From an uncultured Ruminiclostridium sp. (GTDB taxonomy: Bacteria > Bacillota > Clostridia > Oscillospirales > Ruminococcaceae): a DNA stretch of 64,000 nucleotides. The stretch covers positions 1-64,000 of the forward strand of contig CALXBK010000001.1 of assembly GCA_944386545.1 (NCBI GenBank), read 5' to 3'. Both the position numbers and the translations under genes were made by a program. This document shows, piece after piece, positions 17,082 through 26,875 of the stretch. Numbering within the stretch: position 1 is the first letter of the stretch; the number at the start of each line of letters is the position of its first letter. The notes under the pieces were generated by a model. The model worked only from the letters and a program-made list of their open reading frames with translations. It was not told the origin of the DNA and did no database searches.

Positions 17082-18005
17082 ATGACAGATTTTCTGAAAA
17101 ACAAAAAATCAGCCGCCGCAGCCGTAGCTTTTGCGGCGGTACTGCTTGTACTGAGGTGCATACTGTTTGACAGCGGTGTGGAATATCCCTCAAACCTCTA
17201 TGCCAACGGCTCGGATATGCTGAGTTTGCTGTATAACGGTACGCTTGTCGCGGCGCTTGCCGTTATATCCGTGCTTGCGTATTTTGACTGCAAGAATACA
17301 GCGGCAAAATCGGCGGCGGAAATATCCCAAAAGGGCGCAAACGCTTTAGGCTTTATTATGATAATCGGCGGGGCGGCGCTCTTTTTGCCGTTTATATCCT
17401 CGCTTTCAAACGGCGGCGGCTTGCTGTCGTTCGCTTACCTTGCGGGTATGGCGGGATATATCGCAGGCGGCTGTTCAATGCTGTTTGGCTCTAAGATTTC
17501 AGCAGCGCATTGTATAAGCGCAGTATTCATAATTTTGTGCTATTTGCTTTTTGCGGTAGCGTACTATCTTTCAAATGCAATAATACTCGGAAATCCGCAG
17601 AAAAATGCAATAATGATACACTATGTGCTTACGGTGCTGTTCTGGCTGAATACGGGACGGTATTTTTCAAGCGGGCATAAAAGGCTTACTCTCACGGCGG
17701 CTGTGTCGTCGGGATTTGTCGGCGGTGCGGCGGCGTTTGCGTATGTGCTGTCGAGCTTTGTGCTTGCGGCAATGTCGCCCGATAAATGGATGATGCTTGC
17801 AGACACCCCGGATATTGAGCTTATCATAACCGGCTTTGTACCGTGCGCTATGGCGGCGGTTATGCTGATGTGCAAAAAGCGTGAGGAAAGCGGGAGCGAA
17901 ACAGGCGAAAGCCCTGAAACGGCAGAAAACGCCGAAGCAGCACAAAACGAAGGAGAGAACCCGCAAGAAAACCAAGCTGCAAACAGCGAGAGCGAGCAAG
18001 ATTAA
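17082..18005 (+). CDS. Polytopic membrane protein of unknown function
   Basis: 307 residues with about seven to eight hydrophobic helices between residues 14 and 263, then a cytosolic tail of about 40 residues made almost only of Glu, Asn, Ala, Ser, Gln and Pro. No family motif is recognised. The start ATG 17082 has AAAGGACAG upstream and follows gltA by 14 bases. The next gene begins 25 bases later, so all are probably co-transcribed. Confidence 0.75.
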   Translation: MTDFLKNKKSAAAAVAFAAVLLVLRCILFDSGVEYPSNLYANGSDMLSLLYNGTLVAALAVISVLAYFDCKNTAAKSAAEISQKGANALGFIMIIGGAALFLPFISSLSNGGGLLSFAYLAGMAGYIAGGCSMLFGSKISAAHCISAVFIILCYLLFAVAYYLSNAIILGNPQKNAIMIHYVLTVLFWLNTGRYFSSGHKRLTLTAAVSSGFVGGAAAFAYVLSSFVLAAMSPDKWMMLADTPDIELIITGFVPCAMAAVMLMCKKREESGSETGESPETAENAEAAQNEGENPQENQAANSESEQD

Positions 18006-18030
18006 CCGGGCAACAAAGGAGGTGCGGCGA

Positions 18031-19419
18031 ATGATATGCGGTAAAATCAGAAAAGCGGCTTTAGCACTGTTGTCGGCGTGCCTTATTATGCTTTTTACGG
18101 GCTGTTCCTTTGGGATGTCGGGGGATACGCTGCTTGCCTCTCCGCGTCTGACTGACGAGCAAAACGAGATATATACCGCACTGACTGCAAGCGTGGGAAG
18201 CGTAAACCTGCGCTATCCCCACACGGGCGAGCACCGAAGCGCATTTGTCATTCACAACCTTGACAGCGAGCCGACAAACGAGGCTATTGTCTTTTATGAA
18301 AAGAAGGGCGATCCCGCCTCTGCGGATTTGCAGACGGTAAGCGGGCTGAGAGTAGGCTTTCTTGACATGGACGAAAACGGTAAATGGCAGTCGGTGTACG
18401 AAATGTCCGCAAAGGGAAGCGGGATAAACAGCGTCACCTTTTCAAAGCTCGGAAGCGACAAGGAACGCCTGCTTATAAGCTACACCCTGCCCGGCTCGTC
18501 AGACAAGCTGATGTCGGTGTTGGATTACAGTGCGGGCAAGGCGGTGCTGCTCGGCACGGTAAATTATTCGGCTTGTACCATTCAAAGCGGAATACCCGAA
18601 GCGGGAAGCGAATTTTTAGCCTGCTTCAACCGTGACGCGGCCAACAAGGCGGCGACCTTCTCTACCTATAAGATAAACGAAAAGGGCGTTTTTGAACAGC
18701 TTTATCCGTCTGTTTCACTCAACGGCAACATAACTCAGTTTGACAGAATTACCGCCTCAAAGTGCCTTATAATGGGCAAGGAAACCGACTGCATAGCGGT
18801 GGATTATCTCTGCGGCGAAAACCTGTACGGTACGGATATGCTGTACTTTGCGGGAAGCTCCTTTGAAACGGCGGCGACGGTCGTTCGCGACGGCAAGGAC
18901 ACGGTATATCAGCGGCGTTCAAACGCATATACTCCGAAGGTAAACTCGGCGGATATAGACTCGGACGGTATACTTGACGTGCCCGTAACATCTCCCTTGC
19001 CGGGTTATGAAAAAAACACCTACCCCGAACAGCTCTGCGCCGTGATATGGTACAGGCAGAACTGCGATAAAATAGAGGCGGGCGCATACACCTATGTCGA
19101 TAAGAACGGCGATTATATACTGACCTTCCCCGGCAGATGGGTGGGAATGGTTACAGCCACGGCAAACGCCTCGGAGAACAGCGTCACCTTCTGGAAATAC
19201 GAGGGCTCGCTTGAAGCCAACAAATACCCTCTGCTTACCGTAAAGACCGTGCTGAAAACGGCGGAAAGCCAGTCACAGCCGACAACGCGCGACGGATACA
19301 GGAAGTTTTACGAGGACGATGAGATGAGCATTTTTGTCAAGGGTATAATGTACGAGGGACTGTCGCTTACCGAGGACGAAATTGCGGCGGCACTGACGGT
19401 TATTCCGAAAAACGGCTGA
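18031..19419 (+). CDS. Lipoprotein of unknown function next to a two-component system
   Basis: 462 residues from ATG 18031 (AAAGGAGGTG 8 bases upstream); longer readings overlap the preceding gene. It has an N-terminal lipoprotein signal with lipobox LFTGC (C25). The body alternates beta-rich blocks with FG-GAP-like pieces such as DSEPTNEAIVFYE, DMDENGKW and ADIDSDGILDVPV, which suggests a beta-propeller-like extracellular domain. It lies 13 bases before the response regulator and could be a surface sensor or accessory protein for it; this is inference from position. Confidence 0.72.
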   Translation: MICGKIRKAALALLSACLIMLFTGCSFGMSGDTLLASPRLTDEQNEIYTALTASVGSVNLRYPHTGEHRSAFVIHNLDSEPTNEAIVFYEKKGDPASADLQTVSGLRVGFLDMDENGKWQSVYEMSAKGSGINSVTFSKLGSDKERLLISYTLPGSSDKLMSVLDYSAGKAVLLGTVNYSACTIQSGIPEAGSEFLACFNRDAANKAATFSTYKINEKGVFEQLYPSVSLNGNITQFDRITASKCLIMGKETDCIAVDYLCGENLYGTDMLYFAGSSFETAATVVRDGKDTVYQRRSNAYTPKVNSADIDSDGILDVPVTSPLPGYEKNTYPEQLCAVIWYRQNCDKIEAGAYTYVDKNGDYILTFPGRWVGMVTATANASENSVTFWKYEGSLEANKYPLLTVKTVLKTAESQSQPTTRDGYRKFYEDDEMSIFVKGIMYEGLSLTEDEIAAALTVIPKNG

Positions 19420-19432
19420 TAAGGAGGTTACC

Positions 19433-20176
19433 GTGAAAAGAATACTTGTGTGTGAAGACGAGGACGCAATAAGGGATTTTGTGGTGATAAATCTCAAGCG
19501 TTCGGGATATGATGTTGTAGATGTCAGCAACGCGGCTGACGCAATGGACGCCTATGTTCATTACGGCGGCATGATAGACGTTGCGCTTCTTGATATAATG
19601 ATGCCCGGAATGGACGGCTCGGAGCTTTGCAGATGGCTGAGGCAAAAGAGCAGTACCATGGGAATAATAATGCTCTCCGCAAAAAGCCAGGAGGTAGACA
19701 AGATACGCTGTCTTACCCAGGGCGCGGACGACTATGTGACAAAGCCGTTTTCTCCCTCGGAGCTTGTTGCGAGAGTGGACGCAGTGTACCGCAGGGTTGC
19801 GCTTACCGTACCGGGCAAAGCAACCGACGACGGCAAGACGATAGTGTCGGGCCCCTTTACGCTCAATCTCAAAAACCGCACTCTGCACAGAAACGGCGTG
19901 CCGGTTGAGATAACGCAGGTGGAGTATCAGCTGCTTGAATATTTTATCGAAAACAGCGGCTCGGCGCTGGACAGAAAAAGCATACTCAACCATATCTGGG
20001 GCGAGGATTATTTCGGCGATTTGAAAATAGTGGATGTAAATATAAGACGCCTCAGAATGAAGATAGAGCAGGACCCCTCCTCGCCGCGCTACATAGCAAC
20101 GATCTGGGGCTACGGCTACAAGTGGTGCGTTGACGAGCTTGCGGCGGCGGGAGAGTTCAACGGTGAACAGGTGTAA
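19433..20176 (+). CDS. OmpR/PhoB-family response regulator
   Basis: 247 residues; GTG start at 19433 after AAGGAGGTTACC. The receiver domain (1-120) has CEDED acidic pocket residues, phosphoacceptor D54 in LLDIMMPGMDG, and K in YVTKPF. The C-terminal winged helix (about 145-240) holds EYQLLEYFIENSG, IWGEDYFGD, VDVNIRRLRMKIE and the final IWGYGYKW. It binds DNA when phosphorylated by the kinase encoded next. Confidence 0.92.
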   Translation: MKRILVCEDEDAIRDFVVINLKRSGYDVVDVSNAADAMDAYVHYGGMIDVALLDIMMPGMDGSELCRWLRQKSSTMGIIMLSAKSQEVDKIRCLTQGADDYVTKPFSPSELVARVDAVYRRVALTVPGKATDDGKTIVSGPFTLNLKNRTLHRNGVPVEITQVEYQLLEYFIENSGSALDRKSILNHIWGEDYFGDLKIVDVNIRRLRMKIEQDPSSPRYIATIWGYGYKWCVDELAAAGEFNGEQV

Positions 20177-20192
20177 TTAAAGGAGAATTGTC

Positions 20193-21614
20193 TTGGCAAG
20201 ACGCACAACAATAGCCAACCGCTGGTTTTTAAAATGCTTCAGTGCCGTGTTGGCGGCGCTTGTGTTGCTTGATATAGTGCTGTACTGCGTTTTCAGAATG
20301 TACTTTTATAACACCGTGGAGCAGGCTCTGAGGAGCGAGCTTAACATAATTTCAACGGTAATCACGGGGTATTACAGCAACAGCGTCAATAGCGCCGTAA
20401 GCTATGACGAGCAGGCAAGGACGGCGGTAGAGAGCTTTACCAAAAAGGATCTTATGGAGCTTATGGTAATAAACTCCGACGGGGAGGTTATTATAACCTC
20501 AAGCGGCTTTGAGCCGCCGGGCGAGTATACCATGCCGGACTATGAAGCGGCAAAGCAAAGCGAGGACGGAATAGCCTCGTACAGCGGCTATCAGGCGGGC
20601 GGCGAAAAGGTAATGGCGGTAACCGAGCTTTTGCAGACGGGAAGCGGCGATTTTACTGCGGCGAGAGTAGTCACCTCGCTTGAAAAGGCAGATTATCAGC
20701 TCGGAATAGTAATGGTTGTAGTCGTGCTGATAAGCGCAGCTGTCATTCTGCTGATACTTACGCTCGGTCTGTACTTTATCCGTTCTATCGTAATACCTCT
20801 GCGGCAGATAGGCGCAAACGCCCAAAAAATAGCGCAGGGAGACTTTAAGGTAAGTATAGAGTATAAGACGGACGATGAGCTGGGCGAGCTTGTAAAGGTG
20901 TTCAATTACATGGCAGGCGAGCTTGAAAATACAGAAAAGCTCAAAAACGACTTTACCTCCTCGGTATCGCACGAGCTGAGAACGCCGCTTACGGCAATCA
21001 AGGGCTGGAGCGAAACAATAGCCCAAAGCCTTGACGACAGGCAGACGGTGAAAAAGGGAATGAGGATAATATCCGATGAAACCGCAAGGCTGTCGGACAT
21101 GGTAGAGGAGCTGCTGGACTTTTCAAGAATACAAAGCGGCAGATTTAATCTCAGCAAGGAGAACATGGACATCTTTGCGGAGCTGACCGACGCCGTTATC
21201 ATGTATTCGCAGAAGGCGCAGATAGACGCCAAGACAATACTGTACAGCGAGCCTGAGGCGGTCGTCACCATATACGGCGACAGAAACCGCATAAGACAGG
21301 TGTTTGTAAATATCATAGACAACGCTCTTAAATATACGGGCGACGGCGGCGTTGTAAGAATAGAAACGCTTGTTGCTCCGGGCAAGGTAAAGATATGCGT
21401 TGAAGACAACGGCTGCGGAATAGCCCGTGAGGATTTGCCCAAGGTAAAGGGTATGTACTACAAGGCGAACAACAACGTCAGAGGCTCAGGCATAGGACTT
21501 GCCGTGGCGGACGAGATAGTGTCGGCGCACGGCGGTACGCTTGAAATAAAGAGCGAGGAGGGGCAGTATACAAGAGTTGAGATAACTCTGCCCGTTGCAA
21601 AGAAGGAAGAATAA
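20193..21614 (+). CDS. Membrane sensor histidine kinase
   Basis: 473 residues, TTG start at 20193 after AAAGGAGAATTG. Helices at about 14-38 and 170-195 bracket an extracytoplasmic sensor domain. HAMP (about 195-245) is followed by the HisKA motif SHELRTPLTAIKGW with H260, and HATPase boxes N (RQVFVNIIDNALKYTGDGG), G1 (VEDNGCGIA) and G2 (GSGIGLAVADEIV). It pairs with the response regulator 17 bases upstream. The signal is unknown; the adjacent lipoprotein and membrane protein are candidates for involvement. Confidence 0.93.
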   Translation: MARRTTIANRWFLKCFSAVLAALVLLDIVLYCVFRMYFYNTVEQALRSELNIISTVITGYYSNSVNSAVSYDEQARTAVESFTKKDLMELMVINSDGEVIITSSGFEPPGEYTMPDYEAAKQSEDGIASYSGYQAGGEKVMAVTELLQTGSGDFTAARVVTSLEKADYQLGIVMVVVVLISAAVILLILTLGLYFIRSIVIPLRQIGANAQKIAQGDFKVSIEYKTDDELGELVKVFNYMAGELENTEKLKNDFTSSVSHELRTPLTAIKGWSETIAQSLDDRQTVKKGMRIISDETARLSDMVEELLDFSRIQSGRFNLSKENMDIFAELTDAVIMYSQKAQIDAKTILYSEPEAVVTIYGDRNRIRQVFVNIIDNALKYTGDGGVVRIETLVAPGKVKICVEDNGCGIAREDLPKVKGMYYKANNNVRGSGIGLAVADEIVSAHGGTLEIKSEEGQYTRVEITLPVAKKEE

Positions 21615-21626
21615 GAAAGGACAGAC

Positions 21627-22769
21627 ATGGCAAAGAACAGCAAACCGTCCGCAAAGGCAAGAATAGGCGGACAGGCTCTTATAGAGGGCGTAATGATGCT
21701 TGGCCCGAAAAAGGGCTGTATGGCGGTAAGACAGCCCGACAAAGCTATTTATACCGAGGAGTGGGACAGAAAGCCCCGCAAATGGTATAACAAGACGCCC
21801 TTTATACGCGGATGCGTCAATTTTGTTTCGCAGATGGCAGACGGATATAAGTATATTAACCGTTCGGGCGAGATAAGCGGAATGTTTGACGAGGAGGAAG
21901 AAGAAAAGGAAAAGAAAAAGGAGCGCAAAAAGCAAAATTCCGACAGCGCCCAAGCAAAAGCCGCTGAAGCACAGGCTTTGCCCGGGGAAGCAACGCAAGC
22001 CCCTGAAGCGGCAAGCGAAGCGGAAATTACAGAGCAGACAGAGGTTACGGCAAAAGCCGCCGTTAAGCCGGAAGAAAGGGAAGAAAAATCCGAAAGCGGC
22101 GCGATGACGGCAATAATCGGCATAATAGCGGGCATACTCGGTGTGGGACTTGCAATTGCGCTGTTTATGATACTGCCGACGCTGATTTTTACGGGAATAC
22201 AGAGCCTTGCGGGAGAAACGGATATATCCGCGTGGCGTTCGCTCGTTGAGGGTATACTGAAAATAGCGATATTCATCGGCTATCTGTGGCTTACCTCTCT
22301 TATGAAAACCATGAGAAGAATGTACCGGTACCACGGTGCGGAGCATAAGACGATTTTCTGCTATGAAAACGGCGACGAGCTGACGGTTGAGAATGTCAGA
22401 AAGTACAAGCGTTTTCACCCCCGCTGCGGCACGAGCTTTATATTCCTCACTCTTGCGATAAGCATACTGGTGTACACATTACTCCCCATAAACAGCGAGC
22501 TGTTTATGGAGAATTTCGGAGTATCGCAGTTTGTGGCGGATATGCTCAGAGTGTGCTGTAAGATAATTTTCCTGCCCGTTGTGGTGGGAATATCCTATGA
22601 ACTTATCAGCATAGCAGGAAAGCACGACAACATAATAACGAAAATAATCTCTGCTCCGGGGCTTGGCATACAGCGCCTTACCACAAAGGAGCCGGACGAC
22701 GAGATGATAGAAATTGCGATAGCCTCGGCAAAGCCGGTGCTTCCCGAAAATGAGGAGCATGGCTCTTGA
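21627..22769 (+). CDS. DUF1385 membrane protein, YqhQ type
   Basis: 380 residues. The start region KARIGGQALIEGVMMLGPKK is the family hallmark. A long charged/Ala-Glu linker (about 90-155) unusual for the family separates it from the membrane part, which has about four helices. After the second helix comes the conserved cytosolic motif YRYHGAEHKTIFCYE and later FHPRCGTSFIF. Function unknown; homologues commonly sit beside prmC in Clostridia, as here. GAAAGGACAG precedes ATG 21627. The end overlaps the prmC start by 4 bases. Confidence 0.85.
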   Translation: MAKNSKPSAKARIGGQALIEGVMMLGPKKGCMAVRQPDKAIYTEEWDRKPRKWYNKTPFIRGCVNFVSQMADGYKYINRSGEISGMFDEEEEEKEKKKERKKQNSDSAQAKAAEAQALPGEATQAPEAASEAEITEQTEVTAKAAVKPEEREEKSESGAMTAIIGIIAGILGVGLAIALFMILPTLIFTGIQSLAGETDISAWRSLVEGILKIAIFIGYLWLTSLMKTMRRMYRYHGAEHKTIFCYENGDELTVENVRKYKRFHPRCGTSFIFLTLAISILVYTLLPINSELFMENFGVSQFVADMLRVCCKIIFLPVVVGISYELISIAGKHDNIITKIISAPGLGIQRLTTKEPDDEMIEIAIASAKPVLPENEEHGS

Positions 22770-23599
22770 CGGCGCAAAGATACAGGGCAGAGCTTGAAAA
22801 ACAGCTTGCCTGCGCGGGCTGTGAGGACGCAGAGTTTGAAGCGAGGGAGATAATACGGCAGGCGGCGGGACGCTTTTCGCCGTTTGAGGAAATTGCCCCT
22901 GCGGTAAAGTCCGGGTGTGAAGAAATGCTTAAAAGGCGGTTAAACGGCGAGCCGCTTCAGTATATATTCGGCTCGTGGGAGTTTTACGGCTACACCTTTT
23001 CGGTGGGCAGGGGAGTGCTCATCCCCCGTCCCGAAACCGAACAGCTGTGCGAGCTTGCGATAAAGCACCTTAAAATAAGCCGTGGCAAAGCGGTGGATTT
23101 ATGCTCGGGAAGCGGCTGTATTGCCGTTGCCGTGTCGCTTGAAGCAGACTGCGCAGTGACTGCCGTCGAGCTTTATAACGAGGCTTATTCTTATCTTGAG
23201 AAAAATATCCGTTGCAACGGTGCAGACAGAGTAACGCCCTTAAAGGCAGATGTGATGAGTGAAGAAGCTGCGGCGCATTTTGAAAATAACAGCCTTGCGG
23301 CGGTAATTTCAAATCCGCCGTATATCAGCGAGGCGCAGATGAAAGCCCTGCAAAAAGAGGTACTGCTTGAGCCGCACACCGCACTTTGCGGCGGAGAGGA
23401 CGGGCTTGATTTTTACAGAAGAATAATACCGCTTTGGACGCCGAAGCTGTATGCGGGCGGACTTATGGCGGTAGAAACGGGCGAGGAGCAGGGACGCGCG
23501 GTAAGCGAAATTTTCAGTTCCTGCGGATTAAGCCCCGACATAATCAAGGATTATTCGGGACACGACAGAATAGTATACGCCGTAAAAGGCGGGAAATAA
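22766..23599 (+). CDS. prmC: Release factor glutamine methyltransferase
   Basis: 277 residues, TTG start at 22766 overlapping the yqhQ-like stop (TTGA). It methylates the Gln of the GGQ motif in peptide release factors using S-adenosylmethionine. RPETEQL begins the catalytic domain, [14 protein letters not shown] is the SAM-binding loop, and ISNPPYIS is the NPPY catalytic motif. The N-terminal helical domain is complete. Its usual neighbour prfA is not next to it. Confidence 0.92.
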   Translation: MTAQRYRAELEKQLACAGCEDAEFEAREIIRQAAGRFSPFEEIAPAVKSGCEEMLKRRLNGEPLQYIFGSWEFYGYTFSVGRGVLIPRPETEQLCELAIKHLKISRGKAVDLCSGSGCIAVAVSLEADCAVTAVELYNEAYSYLEKNIRCNGADRVTPLKADVMSEEAAAHFENNSLAAVISNPPYISEAQMKALQKEVLLEPHTALCGGEDGLDFYRRIIPLWTPKLYAGGLMAVETGEEQGRAVSEIFSSCGLSPDIIKDYSGHDRIVYAVKGGK

Positions 23600-23627
23600 C
23601 ACGATATACGGGAAAGGAAGAAGAAAA

Positions 23628-24857
23628 TTGGCAAAGTCAAATAACAAAAAGGCAACCCCTGCGGTAATGCGCCCCACAACACCTGAGGAAAAGAAAAAGG
23701 CTCTTGATACCGCTATGGAGCAGATAATCAAAAGCTACGGCCAGGGAGCTGTTATGTTCCTCGGCGCGGAGAACAACCGCGCGCTGGACATTGAGAGCGT
23801 ATCGACAGGCTCAATAAGCCTTAACATGGCTCTGGGCATAGGCGGACTGCCCAAGGGCAGAATTATCGAGATATACGGACCTGAATCGGGCGGCAAGACA
23901 ACCGTAACGCTCCACGCCATTGCAGAGGCGCAGAAGCTGGGCGGCATTGCGGCATTTATAGATGTTGAGCATGCGCTTGATCCCGTATACGCAAAATCCC
24001 TCGGCGTTGACATTGACAACCTTATCGTGTCACAGCCCGACACGGGCGAGCAGGCGCTTGAAATTATGGAAACGCTTGCCCGCTCGGGAGCGATTGACAT
24101 AATCGTGCTTGACTCGGTAGCGGCAATGGTAACCAGAGCCGAAATAGACGGCGAGATAGGCGACAGCTTTGTGGGCGTGCAGGCAAGACTTATGTCTGCG
24201 GCAATGCGAAGGCTGACAAGCGTTATTTCAAAGTCCAACACCGTGGCCATATTCATAAACCAGGTGCGTGAAAAGATAGGCGTTATGTACGGCAACCCCG
24301 AAACCACTCCCGGCGGCCGCGCGCTGAAATTCTATGCCAGCGTAAGAATAGAGGTACGCAAGGGCGAGAAGATTATCGAGGGCGGCGAGATGATAGGCTA
24401 CACCACAAAGTGCAAGGTGGTAAAGAACAAGGTTGCGCCTCCGTTCAAGGAAGCGCAGTTCGATATGATTTTCGGAGAGGGTATTTCAAAGCTCGGCGAG
24501 GTTATTACACTTGGCGAGGAGCTTGGAATTGTCAAGAAGAGCGGCGCATGGTACAGCTATAACGGCGAACGGCTCGGTCAGGGCAAGGAAAAAGCAAAGC
24601 AGTTCCTTAAGGACAATCCCGATGTAAGAGCCGAGATAGAAGCGCTGATAAAGGAGAACACCGCAAAGCTTGATTTCTCCTCCTCCGAGGACGAAGCGGC
24701 AGAGGACGAGGCGCTTGACAAGGCGGTAAAGGAAAGCGAAGCGCAGGAGGCTGACAGCGACAAGAAGCCCGAAAAGAAAAAGCGTTCGGGCAAGAAGGAC
24801 GTCGTTGTTGACAGCGATTCGGATTTTGAGGAGTTCTCTCCCGAAGACCTCGGCTGA
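23628..24857 (+). CDS. recA: Recombinase RecA with long charged tail
   Basis: 409 residues, TTG start at 23628 after GGAAAGGAAG. Strand exchange, homologous repair and SOS co-protease. Walker [10 protein letters not shown] with K90, the L1/L2 DNA-binding regions, and [12 protein letters not shown] are present. The normal core ends near residue 345. The last 60 or so residues are an unusually long tail: acidic ([14 protein letters not shown]), then Lys-rich ([13 protein letters not shown]), then acidic again. No SOS box is visible upstream, and expression may come from the long operon. Confidence 0.96.
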   Translation: MAKSNNKKATPAVMRPTTPEEKKKALDTAMEQIIKSYGQGAVMFLGAENNRALDIESVSTGSISLNMALGIGGLPKGRIIEIYGPESGGKTTVTLHAIAEAQKLGGIAAFIDVEHALDPVYAKSLGVDIDNLIVSQPDTGEQALEIMETLARSGAIDIIVLDSVAAMVTRAEIDGEIGDSFVGVQARLMSAAMRRLTSVISKSNTVAIFINQVREKIGVMYGNPETTPGGRALKFYASVRIEVRKGEKIIEGGEMIGYTTKCKVVKNKVAPPFKEAQFDMIFGEGISKLGEVITLGEELGIVKKSGAWYSYNGERLGQGKEKAKQFLKDNPDVRAEIEALIKENTAKLDFSSSEDEAAEDEALDKAVKESEAQEADSDKKPEKKKRSGKKDVVVDSDSDFEEFSPEDLG

Positions 24858-25339
24858 TGGCATATACGGACGAGCAAAGAATACGGGCAAAGCGCAGAGC
24901 TCTTTACATATTAGGCTCGCGCGATCACTCCAAAAAGGAGCTGTATGACAAGCTCAGAAGAAATTATCCCGACGACCTTTGCCGTTATGTGGTGAAGCTG
25001 ATGGAGGATAATGAGCTGATAAACGAAGAGCAGTATGCCAAAAGGCTGTATGCGGCGTATTTCGGCAAGGGCTACGGCAAAATCAGGATACGCTCTGAAT
25101 TGCGGCGCAGAGGTCTGCCCGATGATATAATCGCAGAAAATGAGCAGGAGTATAACTCTGAGGATTTTGTCGAGGAGATTATACAGCTCGTAAATAAAAA
25201 ATATTCCTCCAAGCTGGATTTTTCGGACAGGAAAAGCGTTGACAGGGTAGCAGCGGCGCTTGCCCGCAGAGGCTATGGCTGGGACGATATAAAGCTTGCC
25301 CTGTCAAGAGTGAAAAACGGCGAATTTGACGAGGGATAG
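24857..25339 (+). CDS. recX: Regulatory protein RecX
   Basis: 160 residues; its ATG overlaps the recA stop (TGATG), a typical coupled pair. Three-helix repeats are present: SRDHSKKELYDKLRRNYP, INEEQYAKRLYAAYFGKGYGKIRIRSELRRRG and the C-terminal RVAAALARRGYGWDDIKLAL. RecX binds RecA filaments and limits their growth. Confidence 0.9.
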   Translation: MAYTDEQRIRAKRRALYILGSRDHSKKELYDKLRRNYPDDLCRYVVKLMEDNELINEEQYAKRLYAAYFGKGYGKIRIRSELRRRGLPDDIIAENEQEYNSEDFVEEIIQLVNKKYSSKLDFSDRKSVDRVAAALARRGYGWDDIKLALSRVKNGEFDEG

Positions 25340-25366
25340 TAAGCCTATCGACAAATAAGAACAAGA

Positions 25367-25508
25367 TTAAATAAGGGGCTTGCCCCGTCATTCAATGCGG
25401 CAAGCCGCAGCGAAGCTGCGATTCAGTTTCAGCTGGGGATTGAACCCCAACTCAAACTGAATATGGAACCCGCCGTCTTAGAGGCGGGGGACATCTTGCC
25501 TAAGTTAT
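25367..25508 (-). repeat. 142-bp hairpin element, copy 6 (inverted)
   Basis: 142 bases in minus orientation, 27 bases after recX and 32 bases before rimO. Its far end reads TTTAA instead of TTGAA. The long stem has an A to T change (ACTCAAACTGAAT) relative to other copies. Confidence 0.92.
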
Positions 25509-25540
25509 ACAGTGTGTAATTCAAAGGAAAGGAACTGACA

Positions 25541-26875
25541 ATGGAAACCGTAAAGGTCGGAATGGTATCGCTGGGCTGTCCCAAAAACCAGTGCGACGCA
25601 GAGCTTATGCTTGCCAAAATTAAGAAGGCGGGCTTTAAGCTTGTAAACGAGGCAGGTCTTGCAGATGTAGTCGTAATCAACACCTGCGGCTTTATCCAAA
25701 GCGCAAAGGAAGAAGCCATAGAGGAGATTATGGAGGCGATAAGCCGCAAGAACGACGGTATAAACAAGAAGATAATCATAACAGGCTGTCTTGCACAGCG
25801 TTATCAGCAGCAGATAGACGAGGAATTTCCCGAAATAGACGCGGCAATCGGTATCGGCAAGAATGACGATATAGTAGAGGTTATAAACTCCGTACTGCTT
25901 GACAGGAGGATTATATCCTTTCCCGACAGATCCTGCCACAACATGGAGGGCGAAAGACTGCTCTCCACTCTGCCGCACTATGCGTATCTGAGAATTGCGG
26001 ACGGCTGTTCAAACTGCTGTTCCTACTGCGCTATTCCCCTTATAAGGGGAAAAATGCGTTCAAGAACGCTTGAAGCGATAGTCGAAGAAGCAAAAAGGCT
26101 TGCAGAAAGCGGTGTAAAGGAGCTTATACTTGTAGCGCAGGACGTCACGGCATACGGCATAGATTTGTACAAGGAATACGCCTTGCCCGGGCTTTTAAAG
26201 GAGCTTTGCAGAATTGACGGAGTGGAGTGGATAAGACTGCTTTACTGCTATCCCGAAAGGATAACCGACGAGCTTATAGATACCATAGCGAGTGAAGAAA
26301 AGGTGCTTAATTATCTTGACATACCCATTCAGCATTGCTGCGGAAATATCCTTAAAGCGATGAACCGCAGGGGCGATGAAAAAACCATGCGTGAGCTGTT
26401 CGCAAGGCTCAGAGAGCGCATACCCGGTGTTGTGCTGAGAACAACGCTTATCACAGGCTTTCCCGGTGAAACCGAGGAGGATTTTCAGACGCTTGCGGAA
26501 TTTGTCAACGATATTAAATTTGAACGGCTGGGCTGCTTTGCGTACTCGGCAGAAGAGGATACCCCTGCGGCCGAAATGCCCGATCAGGTAGACGACGCCG
26601 AAAAGGAGCGCCGTGCCGACATAATTATGAGCGAGCAGGAAATCCGCATGGGCGAATACTATGCGGCAATGACGGGAAGCGTGTTAAAGACCGTCTGCGA
26701 GGGCTATGACCGCTATTCCGAGATGTATTTCGGCAGGAGTATGCACTTTGCTCCCGAAATAGACGGCATGATTTATTTTACCGCGCCGAAGGACAAAAAG
26801 CCTGTTTCGGGCGAGTTCGTGAATGTAAAAATAACCGATGTGCTTGAAAACAACCTACTGGGCGAGGTAGTATAA
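25541..26875 (+). CDS. rimO: Ribosomal protein S12 methylthiotransferase RimO
   Basis: 444 residues; GAAAGGAACTG precedes ATG 25541. The radical SAM cluster is C156-x3-C160-x2-C163 in CSNCCSYCAIPLIRG. The N-terminal UPF0004 domain has its own three cysteines (SLGCPKNQCD, NTCGF, TGCLAQRY) for the auxiliary cluster, and the C-terminal TRAM domain ends in FVNVKITDVLENNLLGEVV. It adds a methylthio group to an Asp of S12. Its stop codon TAA (26873-26875) is made of bases 2-4 of repeat copy 7, so the element's insertion set the C-terminus. Bracketed by inverted repeat copies. Confidence 0.95.
   Translation: METVKVGMVSLGCPKNQCDAELMLAKIKKAGFKLVNEAGLADVVVINTCGFIQSAKEEAIEEIMEAISRKNDGINKKIIITGCLAQRYQQQIDEEFPEIDAAIGIGKNDDIVEVINSVLLDRRIISFPDRSCHNMEGERLLSTLPHYAYLRIADGCSNCCSYCAIPLIRGKMRSRTLEAIVEEAKRLAESGVKELILVAQDVTAYGIDLYKEYALPGLLKELCRIDGVEWIRLLYCYPERITDELIDTIASEEKVLNYLDIPIQHCCGNILKAMNRRGDEKTMRELFARLRERIPGVVLRTTLITGFPGETEEDFQTLAEFVNDIKFERLGCFAYSAEEDTPAAEMPDQVDDAEKERRADIIMSEQEIRMGEYYAAMTGSVLKTVCEGYDRYSEMYFGRSMHFAPEIDGMIYFTAPKDKKPVSGEFVNVKITDVLENNLLGEVV

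Noticed and set aside
21886..22107. Lys/Arg-rich 73-codon frame inside the yqhQ-like gene
   Set aside because: It is an out-of-frame reading of the Ala/Glu/Lys linker, with no independent start signal.
23600..23627. LexA/SOS box before recA
   Set aside because: No GAAC-N4-GTTC-type palindrome is present in the short gap or the prmC end.
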